A stretch of DNA of 64,000 nucleotides, from the NCBI RefSeq assembly GCF_900096975.1, contig NZ_FMYQ01000001.1:598346-662345 (forward strand), read 5' to 3'. This document shows, piece after piece, positions 21,389 to 30,127 of the stretch (positions are counted from its first letter, which is position 1; each line of letters starts with the position of its first letter). The notes under the pieces are model-generated. The model did not search any database. It worked only from the letters and a program-made list of their open reading frames with translations, and had not been told where the DNA came from. Origin of the DNA: Paraburkholderia lycopersici. Its GTDB lineage: Bacteria; Pseudomonadota; Gammaproteobacteria; Burkholderiales; Burkholderiaceae. The translations under genes and the position numbers were made by a program.

Positions 21389-22021
21389 TCAGGGAATGTT
21401 CAGGTACTTGTGGGTCTGCATCGACAGGCGCCACTGCGGATGGCGCTTGCACCAGTCGATGGCCAGTTTCGTGTTCAGGTCCCGCGACGGGCCGTCCATG
21501 GGCTGCACGAGAAAATACTCGAAATCGAGCTTCGCATAGTCGGCAAGACGCTGGTTTTCCTGCGGCACGACGACCTTGAGCTCGTTGCCCTTCGTGACGA
21601 CGAGCGGCGCGCCGGCCTTCGGGCTCACGCAGATCCAGTCGATGGTTTCGGGCACCGGCAGCGAGCCGTTCGTTTCGATGGCGACCTCGAAGCCTGCGGC
21701 GTGCAGCGCGTCGATAAAGGGCGGGTCGATCTGCAGCATCGGCTCTCCGCCCGTGCAGACCACGAAGCGGTTGACCTCGCCTTCGGGCCACAGCGACGCG
21801 ACCTTCGCGACGAGTTCTTCGGGCGTGCGGTACTTTCCGCCGTTCTCCCCGTCAGTGCCGACGAAGTCGGTATCGCAGAAGCGGCAGACGGCCTCGGCGC
21901 GATCTTCCTCGCGGCCCGACCACAGATTGCAGCCGGCAAACCGGCAGAACACGGCCGGACGCCCGGCGTTCGCGCCCTCGCCCTGCAACGTGTAGAAAAT
22001 TTCCTTAACCGCGTAAGTCAT
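21389..22021 (-). CDS. queE: 7-carboxy-7-deazaguanine synthase QueE (radical SAM)
   Basis: A 210-residue radical SAM enzyme that contracts carboxytetrahydropterin to 7-carboxy-7-deazaguanine. Its iron-sulfur cysteines are spaced CX14CX2C (GCNLWSG ... VCRFCDTDF) rather than the common CX3CX2C; this spacing is known for the Burkholderia multivorans QueE. Other marks are EIFYTLQGEG at the start and TGGEPMLQ for SAM binding. Confidence 0.95.
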   Translation of the reverse strand: MTYAVKEIFYTLQGEGANAGRPAVFCRFAGCNLWSGREEDRAEAVCRFCDTDFVGTDGENGGKYRTPEELVAKVASLWPEGEVNRFVVCTGGEPMLQIDPPFIDALHAAGFEVAIETNGSLPVPETIDWICVSPKAGAPLVVTKGNELKVVVPQENQRLADYAKLDFEYFLVQPMDGPSRDLNTKLAIDWCKRHPQWRLSMQTHKYLNIP

Positions 22022-22137
22022 GCTGCTGCCTGATTTTGGCTCATGGAAAGCCGGTTGGTCCCGGGCGCGGATTCATCGTCCCAGCGGGGCGCGCCGCCCG
22101 TGCGCGGTCCCGACGATCGTCACTGTGGCCAGCCTGC

Positions 22138-22869
22138 TCAGAGCGGCGCTTCCGTCACGTTCTCGCCCGCGAGATACGCTTCATAGCCACGCTTGCGCAA
22201 CTTGCAGGCCGGACACCCGCCGCAGCCGAAGCCCCATGCGTGAAGCTCCGCGCGCTCGCCCACGTAGCAGGTGTGCGTTTCGACGCGCACCATGTCCACC
22301 AGCGCCTCGCCGCCCAGTTTTTCCGCGAGCCGCCACGTGTCGGCCTTGTCGAGCCACATGAGCGGCGTTTCCAGCAGGAAGCGCGTGTCCATGCCGAGAT
22401 TGAGCGCGACCTGCAGCGCCTTCATGGTGTCGTCGCGGCAGTCGGGGTAGCCCGAGAAGTCGGTTTCGCACATGCCGCCGACGAGCACCTTGAGCCCGCG
22501 ACGATAGGCGATCGCCGCAGCGATCTGCATGAACATCAGATTGCGGCCAGGCACGAACGTGTTCGGCAGGCCGCTCGCGGCCGTTTCGATCTCGATCTCG
22601 CGCGTCATGGCCGTGTCGCTGATCGAGCCGAGCACCGAGAGGTCGATCATGTGATCGTCGCCTAGACGCTCGCCCCATGCGGGGAACGTGCGCGCGATCG
22701 CCGCGCGAAAGCTCTCGCGGCACTCCAGCTCGACGCGATGACGCTGGCCGTAATCGAAGCCGAGCGTCTCGACGCTCTCGTAGCGGTCGAGTGCCCATGC
22801 GAGGCACGTGGCCGAGTCCTGGCCGCCGGAAAACAACACGAGCGCGCCCTTGGCTTCTGTTCGAGTCAC
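22138..22869 (-). CDS. queC: 7-cyano-7-deazaguanine synthase QueC
   Basis: A 243-residue ATP-dependent ligase/synthase that makes preQ0 from 7-carboxy-7-deazaguanine and ammonia. The PP-loop is [16 protein letters not shown] near the start, and four zinc cysteines are in the C-terminal part (CYVGERAE ... GCGGCPACK). The likely start is the GTG of [10 protein letters not shown], with GGAG about 8 bases upstream; the frame is open further up but without similarity. First of the queC-queE-queD genes. Confidence 0.93.
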   Translation of the reverse strand: MTRTEAKGALVLFSGGQDSATCLAWALDRYESVETLGFDYGQRHRVELECRESFRAAIARTFPAWGERLGDDHMIDLSVLGSISDTAMTREIEIETAASGLPNTFVPGRNLMFMQIAAAIAYRRGLKVLVGGMCETDFSGYPDCRDDTMKALQVALNLGMDTRFLLETPLMWLDKADTWRLAEKLGGEALVDMVRVETHTCYVGERAELHAWGFGCGGCPACKLRKRGYEAYLAGENVTEAPL

Positions 22870-23075
22870 CGTGAAACTCCGTGAATGAGGTTTCCGCGCG
22901 GACGCTTTCGCTGCTCGACACGCCCAGGCGGACCGGCGCGGACAACCCGCGCGCCGACTCATGCAGTATAGGCCGGGGGCCCTGTGCGGACACGGCGCCG
23001 GCCTTATACCCTGGATACCGCCGAGGTCTGCGCCGACACCAGGCTTGCGCGCTTGAGTGCATCCGCAAGACAACG

Positions 23076-23110
23076 AAAAAGCCCCAGGAATCGAACGATC
23101 TCCTGGGGCT
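23076..23110 (-). terminator. Terminator of tRNA-Phe
   Basis: Read on the minus strand, a 10-bp stem AGCCCCAGGA/TCCTGGGGCT is followed directly by TTTTT, just downstream of the tRNA. Confidence 0.85.
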
Positions 23111-23116
23111 GCATTC

Positions 23117-23192
23117 TGGTGGCCTGGGGCGGAATCGAACCACCGACACGCGGATTTTCAATCCGCTGCTCTACCAACTGAGCTACCGGGCC
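23117..23192 (-). tRNA. tRNA-Phe (GAA anticodon)
   Basis: The minus strand gives a full 76-base cloverleaf: acceptor GGCCCGG, D arm AGCTCAGTTGGTAGAGC, anticodon loop with GAA flanked by the CGGATT/AATCCG stem, T arm GGTTCGATTCC and encoded CCA. Confidence 0.98.
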
Positions 23193-23206
23193 AACGAAGA
23201 AAGAAG

Positions 23207-23235
23207 ATTATAGCGGGCATAACGGACTTGCGCAA
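23207..23235 (-). promoter_or_regulatory. Sigma-70 promoter of tRNA-Phe
   Basis: On the minus strand: TTGCGC, a 17-bp spacer, then a perfect TATAAT, 15 bases before the tRNA. Confidence 0.85.
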
Positions 23236-23291
23236 GTGGCTTTCGCAAAAACTGGATGCGACCGCGCTTCGTTCGTCCGCTTCGTTCGTCT

Positions 23292-23987
23292 TTACTCGCC
23301 CTTGCTCTTGCCGAGATCCACGCCGAGCTGCTTGAGCTTGCGGTACAGGTGCGTGCGCTCAAGTCCCGTTTTCTCCGCCACACGCGTCATGCTGCCGTTC
23401 TCGCGCGCGAGGTGGTACTCGAAGTAGGCGCGCTCGAACGCGTCGCGAGCGTCGCGCAGCGGAATGTCGAACGAGATGGAAGCCGTTTGCGCCGCCAGTG
23501 TGCCGCCCGGCATGCCGTGCACGCCGTCGGCGCCCAGCACGGGCAGCGCCGCCGCCGAAGCCACCACGGCCGGTCCGCCCGCCGGGGGTTTCGCGGATGC
23601 AGCCGGCGTGACCGGCGCGGCCGTACCGCGGGCGAGCCCCTGTTCGACCGCCTTGAGCAGCTTCTGCATCGCGATCGGCTTTTCGAGGAAGTTGAGCGCG
23701 CCGATCTTGGTCGCCTCGACGGCGGTGTCGATGGTCGCGTGCCCCGACATCATGATGACCGGCATCGTGAGCTGACCGAGCGCCGCCCACTCCTTGAGCA
23801 GCGTCACGCCATCGGTGTCCGGCATCCAGATATCGAGCAGCACGAGGTCGGGCACCTGGCGCTGCCGGAAGTCGCGCGCCTGCTGCGCATCTTCTGCCAG
23901 CTCCACGACGTGTCCCTCGTCGCTCAGGATCTCCGAGAGCAATTCCCGGATGCCCATTTCATCATCTACCACCAGGATGGTTGCCAT
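23292..23987 (-). CDS. NtrX-like response regulator without an AAA+ domain
   Basis: A 231-residue regulator: receiver domain at about 1-120 with the acidic pocket D8/D9, phospho-acceptor Asp52 (LLDIWMPD) and the switch lysine (LEKPI), then an Ala/Pro/Gly linker (about 122-165) and a Fis-type helix-turn-helix at the C-terminus (RVAEKTGLERTHLYRKLKQLG). NtrX proper has a central sigma-54 AAA+ domain; it is absent here, so this protein probably acts by simple DNA binding. The gene begins one base after the sensor gene ends, so the pair is an operon. Confidence 0.9.
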   Translation of the reverse strand: MATILVVDDEMGIRELLSEILSDEGHVVELAEDAQQARDFRQRQVPDLVLLDIWMPDTDGVTLLKEWAALGQLTMPVIMMSGHATIDTAVEATKIGALNFLEKPIAMQKLLKAVEQGLARGTAAPVTPAASAKPPAGGPAVVASAAALPVLGADGVHGMPGGTLAAQTASISFDIPLRDARDAFERAYFEYHLARENGSMTRVAEKTGLERTHLYRKLKQLGVDLGKSKGE

Positions 23988-26420
23988 TTACGCTGCCCTT
24001 GTCTGCACTGTTGCTTTTGATCCCCGCCCGGCTGCGGCGCGCGCATGCCCGTCGCCCGATGTGCCGGCTCCGGGAGCGGCGGCATCCGGGGTGGCGTCAC
24101 CCGCCAGCTGGAGAAAGAGAATCGAGATCTGCGCGCCTTCTATCACATCGCCGGCTCTCAGTCGATTGCGGATGTCGATGCGCGCGCCGTGCTCGTCGAC
24201 GATCTTCTTGACCATCGCAAGCCCGAGCCCTGTTCCTTTGGCTTTGGTCGTCACATAGGGTTCGAACGCGCGCGTGAGGATGCGCGCCGGGAACCCCGGA
24301 CCGTTGTCCGACACCGTGAGACGCACCGCCACGCGCGTGCGGCCCTGCGCGTCGGGGTCTCCGTATTCTACGGCGCGCGTTTCGAGCGTCACGCGGGGAT
24401 TCTCCGTGTCGGCCACCGCGTCCTGCGCGTTCTGCAGCAGGTTGTGGATCACCTGACGCAGTTGCGTGGCGTCACCGCGTATCACCGGCAAATCGGAGAG
24501 CTCGACCTTGATCGCGCTCTTGCCTTCTTCCGCGCCATAGAGCGTGAGCACTTCGCTCACGAGATCGTTGAGCTGCAGACTGGCGAGCACCGCGGGCGGC
24601 GTGCGCGCGTAGTCGCGGAAGTCGTCGACCATCTGCTTCATCGCCGCGACCTGGTTCACGATGGTCGTCGCGCCGCGCTTGAGCACTTCGGCGTCGGAAG
24701 GCGCGAGCTTGTCGGTGAGCTTCATCTGCAGGCGTTCGGCCGAGAGCTGGATCGGCGTGAGCGGATTCTTGATCTCGTGCGCGAGTCGCCGCGCGACCTC
24801 GCCCCACGCCACCGAGCGCTGCGCCGAGATCACGTCGGAGATGTCGTCGAACACGACCACGTAGCCCGACGTCTGCATGTCGCCCGCGTCGCGGCCCGTG
24901 TCGGAAACGAGACGCGCGCCGCGCACGAGCAGCGTGAGCGGTTCGGTCTCGCCGGGCATCGGCACCGAGAACTGCTGCTGCCAGTGGCCGCGATCGTGGT
25001 CGCCGTCGCCACGCGACGCTTCCTGGTCGGCGAACGCCTTGCGCACCATCGCGCCGAACTCCGTGAGCGCGCCGATGTGATCGAGCGACACGCCAAGCTG
25101 GGTCTGGAACGGCTGACGGAAAATGCGTTCCGCGCCGGGGTTCGCCGTCGTGAGCCGGAACTGCCGGTCGAACACGAACACGCCCGCCGTGAGGTTCGCG
25201 AGAATGCTCTCCAGATACGCCTTCGAATGCTCGAGCGCGATGCGGTTCTTCTCCACGGCCTGACGCGCTTCCGAAAGCTGGCGCGTCATCGCGTTGAACG
25301 ACTGCGTGAGAAAGCCCAGCTCGTCGCGCGACTTGATCTCGCGCTTGGGCGTGTAGTCGCCCTCGGTCACTTCCTTCGTGCCCTGCGCGAGCAGGAAGAG
25401 CGGCCTCGCAAGCTGGTTGCCGAGCGCGAGCGCCAGCATCATCGCGACGAAGGTGGCGAGAAAGAGCGCGAGCGTGAGCGTGCCGATATACATCTTGCGC
25501 AGGCCCGTGCGGCCGAGCGCCTTCTCCTGATACTCGCGATAGGCGCGCTGCACGGCGTCGGCGTTGCGCGCGAGCGCGGCCGGCACGGGCTGCTCCAGTT
25601 GCAGGAAGCGCTCGGCCGGTTGCAGGTCCGTGGTGTTCGCGTCGGGGATGCGCGTGACCACGCGCAGTCGCAGCGCGCCCTTCGGACCATGCAGATGCGG
25701 GTCGCCGTCGACCTCGCCTTCGATCGCGGCAAAACCGCGCCCGCGCGCCTGATCGAGCATGAGCGCCGTGGGCATATCGCCGGGCATGAGCGACGAGAAG
25801 TTGCTCGATGCCTGCGCCACCACGTGCATGTCCGGCGCCGCGCCCGACATGCTGCGCACGGGCTCGACGATCATCGCGTCCTGCACGCCGAACTGATCGC
25901 GCGCGCGCAGGAGCGTGAGCGTGGTGCCCGCGGCGTCGCCGCTTGCGATCTGCTCGGCCATGAGGCGCGCCTTGGTCTGCAAGTCGGAAAGCGACGCGTC
26001 GAGCATGCCGCGCCCGAGGTTCAGGCCCGCCGTGAGCGCGGTTTCCACGTTCACGTCGAACCACGACTCGATCGAGCGCGACACGAACTGATACGAGACG
26101 ATGTAGATGATGCCGCCCGGCACCACGCCCACGAGCGCAAAGAAGAACGCGAGCTTGGCGAGCAGCCGCGTGCCGAACTTGCCGCGCCTCAGGCGCACGG
26201 CGATCACGATCACGAGCGCCGTGACCACCGACATGAAGATCAGCGCGACGACGATATTGGCGGCGTAGAGCCAGCCATAGTAGCGGTCGAAGAACTCGGT
26301 GTTCGCGCTCGCGGCGGCGAGCAGCACGAGCAGCAACGTCGCCGTGAACGCGACGGTCGAAACGAGCAGCTTGACGACGACGCTGCTGAAGCTGGTGGCG
26401 CGGCGTACTTTATCTAGCAC
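23988..26420 (-). CDS. NtrY-like membrane sensor histidine kinase
   Basis: An 810-residue sensor kinase. Two or three membrane helices lie in the first 130 residues, followed by a long periplasmic region with a further helix near residue 315-335, a HAMP domain, a PAS domain (VFVFDRQFRLTTANPGAERIF) and the kinase core. The phospho-acceptor is His548 in LAHEIKNPLTP; the ATP lid has the N box (NLLQNAQDAV) and G boxes (DNGPGF and GTGLGLAMVKKI). The family responds to nitrogen or redox cues in other bacteria; the signal here is unknown. It overlaps the DUF4390 gene by 11 bases. Confidence 0.92.
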   Translation of the reverse strand: MLDKVRRATSFSSVVVKLLVSTVAFTATLLLVLLAAASANTEFFDRYYGWLYAANIVVALIFMSVVTALVIVIAVRLRRGKFGTRLLAKLAFFFALVGVVPGGIIYIVSYQFVSRSIESWFDVNVETALTAGLNLGRGMLDASLSDLQTKARLMAEQIASGDAAGTTLTLLRARDQFGVQDAMIVEPVRSMSGAAPDMHVVAQASSNFSSLMPGDMPTALMLDQARGRGFAAIEGEVDGDPHLHGPKGALRLRVVTRIPDANTTDLQPAERFLQLEQPVPAALARNADAVQRAYREYQEKALGRTGLRKMYIGTLTLALFLATFVAMMLALALGNQLARPLFLLAQGTKEVTEGDYTPKREIKSRDELGFLTQSFNAMTRQLSEARQAVEKNRIALEHSKAYLESILANLTAGVFVFDRQFRLTTANPGAERIFRQPFQTQLGVSLDHIGALTEFGAMVRKAFADQEASRGDGDHDRGHWQQQFSVPMPGETEPLTLLVRGARLVSDTGRDAGDMQTSGYVVVFDDISDVISAQRSVAWGEVARRLAHEIKNPLTPIQLSAERLQMKLTDKLAPSDAEVLKRGATTIVNQVAAMKQMVDDFRDYARTPPAVLASLQLNDLVSEVLTLYGAEEGKSAIKVELSDLPVIRGDATQLRQVIHNLLQNAQDAVADTENPRVTLETRAVEYGDPDAQGRTRVAVRLTVSDNGPGFPARILTRAFEPYVTTKAKGTGLGLAMVKKIVDEHGARIDIRNRLRAGDVIEGAQISILFLQLAGDATPDAAAPGAGTSGDGHARAAAGRGSKATVQTRAA

Positions 26421-27003
26421 GTTCGGTCACCGTGAAGTTAAAGCGCTTCCAGTCGGAAGCGAGGTTCCAGTCGCGGTTGTTGACCGCGTCGATCTGGAAG
26501 GGCTTGGGCATCAACGCGACGTCGAGCTGCATGCGCACCGACGCCGTGTAGGTTTCGCCCGGGTGCACGTCGTTGCGGTCGATCACGTGCCACGACGTAA
26601 CGTGCTTGATGACCGCGAGCGCTTCGGCGAGCGTGGAGAAACCGAGCTGCAGGCCGCCGCTCGATACGCGGTACTCGCGCGTGAGCGGCTGGAACGACAG
26701 GCGAATGCTCTGCGAAACGCTCACCGGCTGCTCGTCGAACCAGTACCAGCGCGGACGCGTGAGCTGGAAGTCGGTGGTGAAGTAAAGCGGAATGCCCTTG
26801 TTGACGGCGTCTTCCAGGCTGCTGTTGAGCTCGAAGTCGAAGCGCGCGTCGAGGCTCCAGCCGTTGCCGTCGGCCTGCAGTGACGCGCGCTGCACCGAAA
26901 TCGAATCCGCGCGCGCCGGCGCAGCGGCCACGAGGCCGACGATGGCCAGCACCAGCCAGATCAGGGCCGCGAGCCGCAGCGTGAAAAAACGTTTGATGGT
27001 CAC
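26410..27003 (-). CDS. Exported DUF4390 protein
   Basis: A 197-residue protein of unknown function. It has a signal peptide (about residues 1-28, LAALIWLVLAIVGLVAAAPARA) and a beta-rich domain with the DUF4390 features YFTTDFQLTRPRWYW and ASVRMQLD. Members of this family sit between rsmB and ntrY in many Betaproteobacteria, as here. The GTG start overlaps the rsmB stop (GTGA), indicating translational coupling. Confidence 0.85.
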   Translation of the reverse strand: MTIKRFFTLRLAALIWLVLAIVGLVAAAPARADSISVQRASLQADGNGWSLDARFDFELNSSLEDAVNKGIPLYFTTDFQLTRPRWYWFDEQPVSVSQSIRLSFQPLTREYRVSSGGLQLGFSTLAEALAVIKHVTSWHVIDRNDVHPGETYTASVRMQLDVALMPKPFQIDAVNNRDWNLASDWKRFNFTVTERAR

Positions 27004-28535
27004 CGTTTCTGAAAGCGCGCGTAGAAGAATCCGTCGTGATCTGCGGTGCGATCGGGAACGGGGCAGGCATTTGCCGTCGCTGTGGCCTTGACTTCGGCAT
27101 CCTGCCGCGCCTCGCTGGCTGCGCCGCATTCTGGCCCCCCGGCCGGCGCGCCGTCCGCCGTGGGCAGCAGTTGCCCCGGGGCGTCCAATCGTACCGCATC
27201 CGCGTGGGTGCTTTCAAACCAGCGCGCCTGCGCCTCGCCTTCCTCGGGGAAGATCGAGCAGGTCACGTAGAGCAGCTCGCCGCCGGGCTTGAGCAGCGGC
27301 CACAGCGCGTCGGCAATGCGGCGCTGTTCGGCGGCGAGCGCGGCGATGTCGCTTTCGCGGCGCAGCCAGCGGATGTCCGGATGGCGGCGCACGATGCCCG
27401 AGGCCGAGCACGGCACGTCGGCGAGAATACGGTCGAAGCGCTCGCCGTCGTGCCACGCGGCGGGCTCGCCCGCGTCGCCCACCACGATCTTCGCGCGCCG
27501 CGACGGGTGCGCGGGATCGTCTTGCGCAAAACCGAGGCGCGCGAAGTTTTCGCCGATGCGCGCCGCGCGCGCCGCGTCGCTTTCGAGCGCGATCAGGTCG
27601 ATGTCGGCAAGCTCCAGCAGATGGCCGCTCTTGCCGCCGGGCGCCGCGCATGCGTCGAGCACGCGCATGCCGTCGCGCACGCCGAGGACTTCCGCGGCGC
27701 GCTGCGCGCCGGCGTCCTGCACGGACACGTCGCCGGCGAGGAAGCCGGGAATGCGCTCGACGGGCAGCGGCGCGGCAAGGCGCACGGCGTGCTCGCCGAT
27801 CTGCGTCGCGGCGATGTTTTCGGCGGCGAGCCGCTGCACGTAGTCGGCGGCGCTCGTGCGGCGCGCGTTCACGCGCAGCGTGAGCGGGCCTTGCACGTTG
27901 CCGGCCGCCAGGATCGCCTGCCAGTCGTCGGGCCACGCGGCGCGGATGGCGTCGATCCACCAGCGCGGATAATTCCAGCGCGCGACCTCGTCGGTATGCG
28001 CGGCGGCGAGCGCCGTTTCGCGCTCGCGCAGGAAGCCGCGCAGCACTGCGTTGACGAGCCCCTTCGCGAACGCGATCTCGCGTCGCGCGCCCACGGCGCG
28101 CACGGCTTGATCGACGACCGTAAACGCTGTGTAGGCGGCGCTCGCCTCGTCTTCGACGAGCAGCGCCAACGCGCAGGCGAGCAGATTTGCGACGGGCGGC
28201 GGGGGCGCCTTGTTCACGCGCTGACGGATCAGCCAATCCACGGTGCCGAGCCGCCGCATCGTGCGGTAGGCGATGTCCTGCACGGCGCCGCGCGCCTGCG
28301 GAGCGAAATCAGCGGGCAAGGCGGCGAAGGCGCTGGCGAGCGCGGCAGGCAGCGCCGCGCCGGCGCGCACCGCGCCGACCGCCTGGGCAGCCTGGTCCAG
28401 CGCGAAGCCGAGCGAATCGGGGGCCAGATGCACGGCATTGTGTGCCGGCGCCGCGTCCTGACGGCGCGCGGGCGATGGAGATCTCTTTTTGCCGTGTGAC
28501 GGCGCGGAAGGTCGCCGGGATGGGCTGGATGTCAT
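27000..28535 (-). CDS. rsmB: 16S rRNA (cytosine-967-C5)-methyltransferase RsmB
   Basis: A 511-residue enzyme with an N-terminal NusB-like RNA-binding domain (about residues 35-165) and a C-terminal SAM methyltransferase domain (VLDACAAPGGKSGHLLEL; DVPCSASGIVRRHPD; nucleophile Cys in VTCSIFPEEGE). It methylates C967 of 16S rRNA. An insertion of about 40 low-complexity residues precedes the final DGFFYARFQK. The first roughly 30 residues are basic and poorly conserved, so the exact start is uncertain; in-frame ATGs occur further upstream. Confidence 0.93.
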   Translation of the reverse strand: MTSSPSRRPSAPSHGKKRSPSPARRQDAAPAHNAVHLAPDSLGFALDQAAQAVGAVRAGAALPAALASAFAALPADFAPQARGAVQDIAYRTMRRLGTVDWLIRQRVNKAPPPPVANLLACALALLVEDEASAAYTAFTVVDQAVRAVGARREIAFAKGLVNAVLRGFLRERETALAAAHTDEVARWNYPRWWIDAIRAAWPDDWQAILAAGNVQGPLTLRVNARRTSAADYVQRLAAENIAATQIGEHAVRLAAPLPVERIPGFLAGDVSVQDAGAQRAAEVLGVRDGMRVLDACAAPGGKSGHLLELADIDLIALESDAARAARIGENFARLGFAQDDPAHPSRRAKIVVGDAGEPAAWHDGERFDRILADVPCSASGIVRRHPDIRWLRRESDIAALAAEQRRIADALWPLLKPGGELLYVTCSIFPEEGEAQARWFESTHADAVRLDAPGQLLPTADGAPAGGPECGAASEARQDAEVKATATANACPVPDRTADHDGFFYARFQKR

Positions 28536-28768
28536 GAAGAAACCGGATGCGGGCCGCGGCGAACCGCCGGCCTCAATGATGCACAAGCGAGCCATTGTAG
28601 CGTGGCAGGCGCGCAACACTGTTTCGCCGCACGCGCCCGCTGACGAGACCGCGTCCGCGGGCGCGCCGGCCGCGCGGGCATCCGGATACATATTGGCGGA
28701 TATCGCCTGGCCGCTCGCCGCATCATGGCGACGAAAGCGCACGCCCTCCCCGTTCCTCGACGGTCATC

Positions 28769-29923
28769 ATGAAACCACTCGGGAAGCAACACGACATCGC
28801 GTTCCTCGCCTTCGTTGCGCTCTTTTCCGTTTTCCAGCAAGGACGCGGAAAGCTGCTTTCGCCGTTCTGGGACTACACGGTCTACGCGAGCGCGCTCAAT
28901 CAGTTCAATCGCGGCGCCAATCCCTACGCGCCGCACGCGCTCGCCTTCGTCTATCCGCCCATCTTCCTGAATCTCTTTTCCCGGATTCCGTTTCACTGGC
29001 TCTATCTGGCTTTGGTTTGCGCGTCGCTGGTTTATCTCGCCTATAGCCTCAGACATGCAGATTTTCTGGTCGCGGGCGCATTGGGTTTCCTGACCGGCGG
29101 CGCAGGCGTAGGCGGCGTTGTCACGGGGAACTTCGCCATCTTCGCTCACCTGCTGGTGATTGCCCTCTTCTATGCGGCTTCCCGGGAGAAAGGCCGCACG
29201 ATGCTCAGGGACTGCGTACTGACCTTCTTCATCGTTCTCTTTGCCTCCATCAAGATCTATTTCCTGACGTACGCCGTCGTGTTCCTCTTTATCCCCAAGG
29301 GCGTGCGCTATTTCTTCGCGGCGCCCGTCTGCGTTGCGCTCGCAATCATCGCGCAGGTCGCGCTCGAACCGAACCTGTGGGCCGCCTTCGAAACCATGCT
29401 GCACTGGCAGATGCTCACCCAGAACGATTCCGGGCTCGTGCTGTTCGGAATACTCGAGCAACACGTGCGCGCCTTATCCGCTTTCGACGATGTCCTGATC
29501 CACGAACTGGTCGTCTTGGCGCTATTCGCGTGCGCGGTCAATCCGTTGCGCAGCCCGCGCCTCATGGCTTGCGAAGACGCATCGGGCAGGTTGTTCTACA
29601 TCCTTGCGTTCGCAATGGCGCTGAATCCGCGAATGAAGGAATACGATATCGCGCCGTTTTTTGCATGCTGCTACGTCTCGCTGTTCCAGAGCAGCAACGC
29701 CGGTCGCCGGATGGATCGCGCGTTTTTCTACGCCGTCCCGTTGGCGTTCATCGCCGCGTGGATAGCGGTCAAGCTCACACACGTTTTCACCATTCTCGAC
29801 GCCGCGTGGTTCATAGGCGTCTATTTCGTGTTCTTCGTGGTGTCCATGCGCCAGCGGGCGTTGCGGGTTGCGGCTCACGCAAGCGCGCGACCTATGGACG
29901 GCGACGCCACGGCGGCGGGTTGA
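28769..29923 (+). CDS. GT87-like (DUF2029) membrane glycosyltransferase family protein
   Basis: A 384-residue protein with about nine or ten membrane helices. The early segment FWDYTVYASALNQFNRGANPY, followed by FVYPPIFLNLFSRIP, matches the D-containing luminal loop and YPP motif of GT-C enzymes of the GT87/DUF2029 family, which usually transfer mannose from polyprenyl-phosphate. The donor and acceptor here are unknown. It is on the opposite strand to the surrounding rsmB/htpX genes and is less conserved than its neighbours. Confidence 0.75.
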   Translation: MKPLGKQHDIAFLAFVALFSVFQQGRGKLLSPFWDYTVYASALNQFNRGANPYAPHALAFVYPPIFLNLFSRIPFHWLYLALVCASLVYLAYSLRHADFLVAGALGFLTGGAGVGGVVTGNFAIFAHLLVIALFYAASREKGRTMLRDCVLTFFIVLFASIKIYFLTYAVVFLFIPKGVRYFFAAPVCVALAIIAQVALEPNLWAAFETMLHWQMLTQNDSGLVLFGILEQHVRALSAFDDVLIHELVVLALFACAVNPLRSPRLMACEDASGRLFYILAFAMALNPRMKEYDIAPFFACCYVSLFQSSNAGRRMDRAFFYAVPLAFIAAWIAVKLTHVFTILDAAWFIGVYFVFFVVSMRQRALRVAAHASARPMDGDATAAG

Positions 29924-30127
29924 ATAAAAAAACGCCTCCCAAGAGGTCTCCTGCGATGAAAGAAGCCTGTTTTCGCCGGATGAGCTGCGGCGGGGTGAAT
30001 ATGGAAGCGCTTGCAAGCCGTCTGCAAGTTTTGGGGTGTCCGGCCGCGCTTCTCCATAGCCCGAATAGTGGCAGCGTATGCGCTCAGTTCGCGGTGTTGC
30101 CTGGACACGAGCTGTCGTAAGCTCGAC

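Noticed and set aside
29956..30120. A 54-codon plus-strand ORF before the TPR gene
   Set aside because: The ribosome-binding sequence is too far away and no similarity is seen; it is more likely leader DNA.
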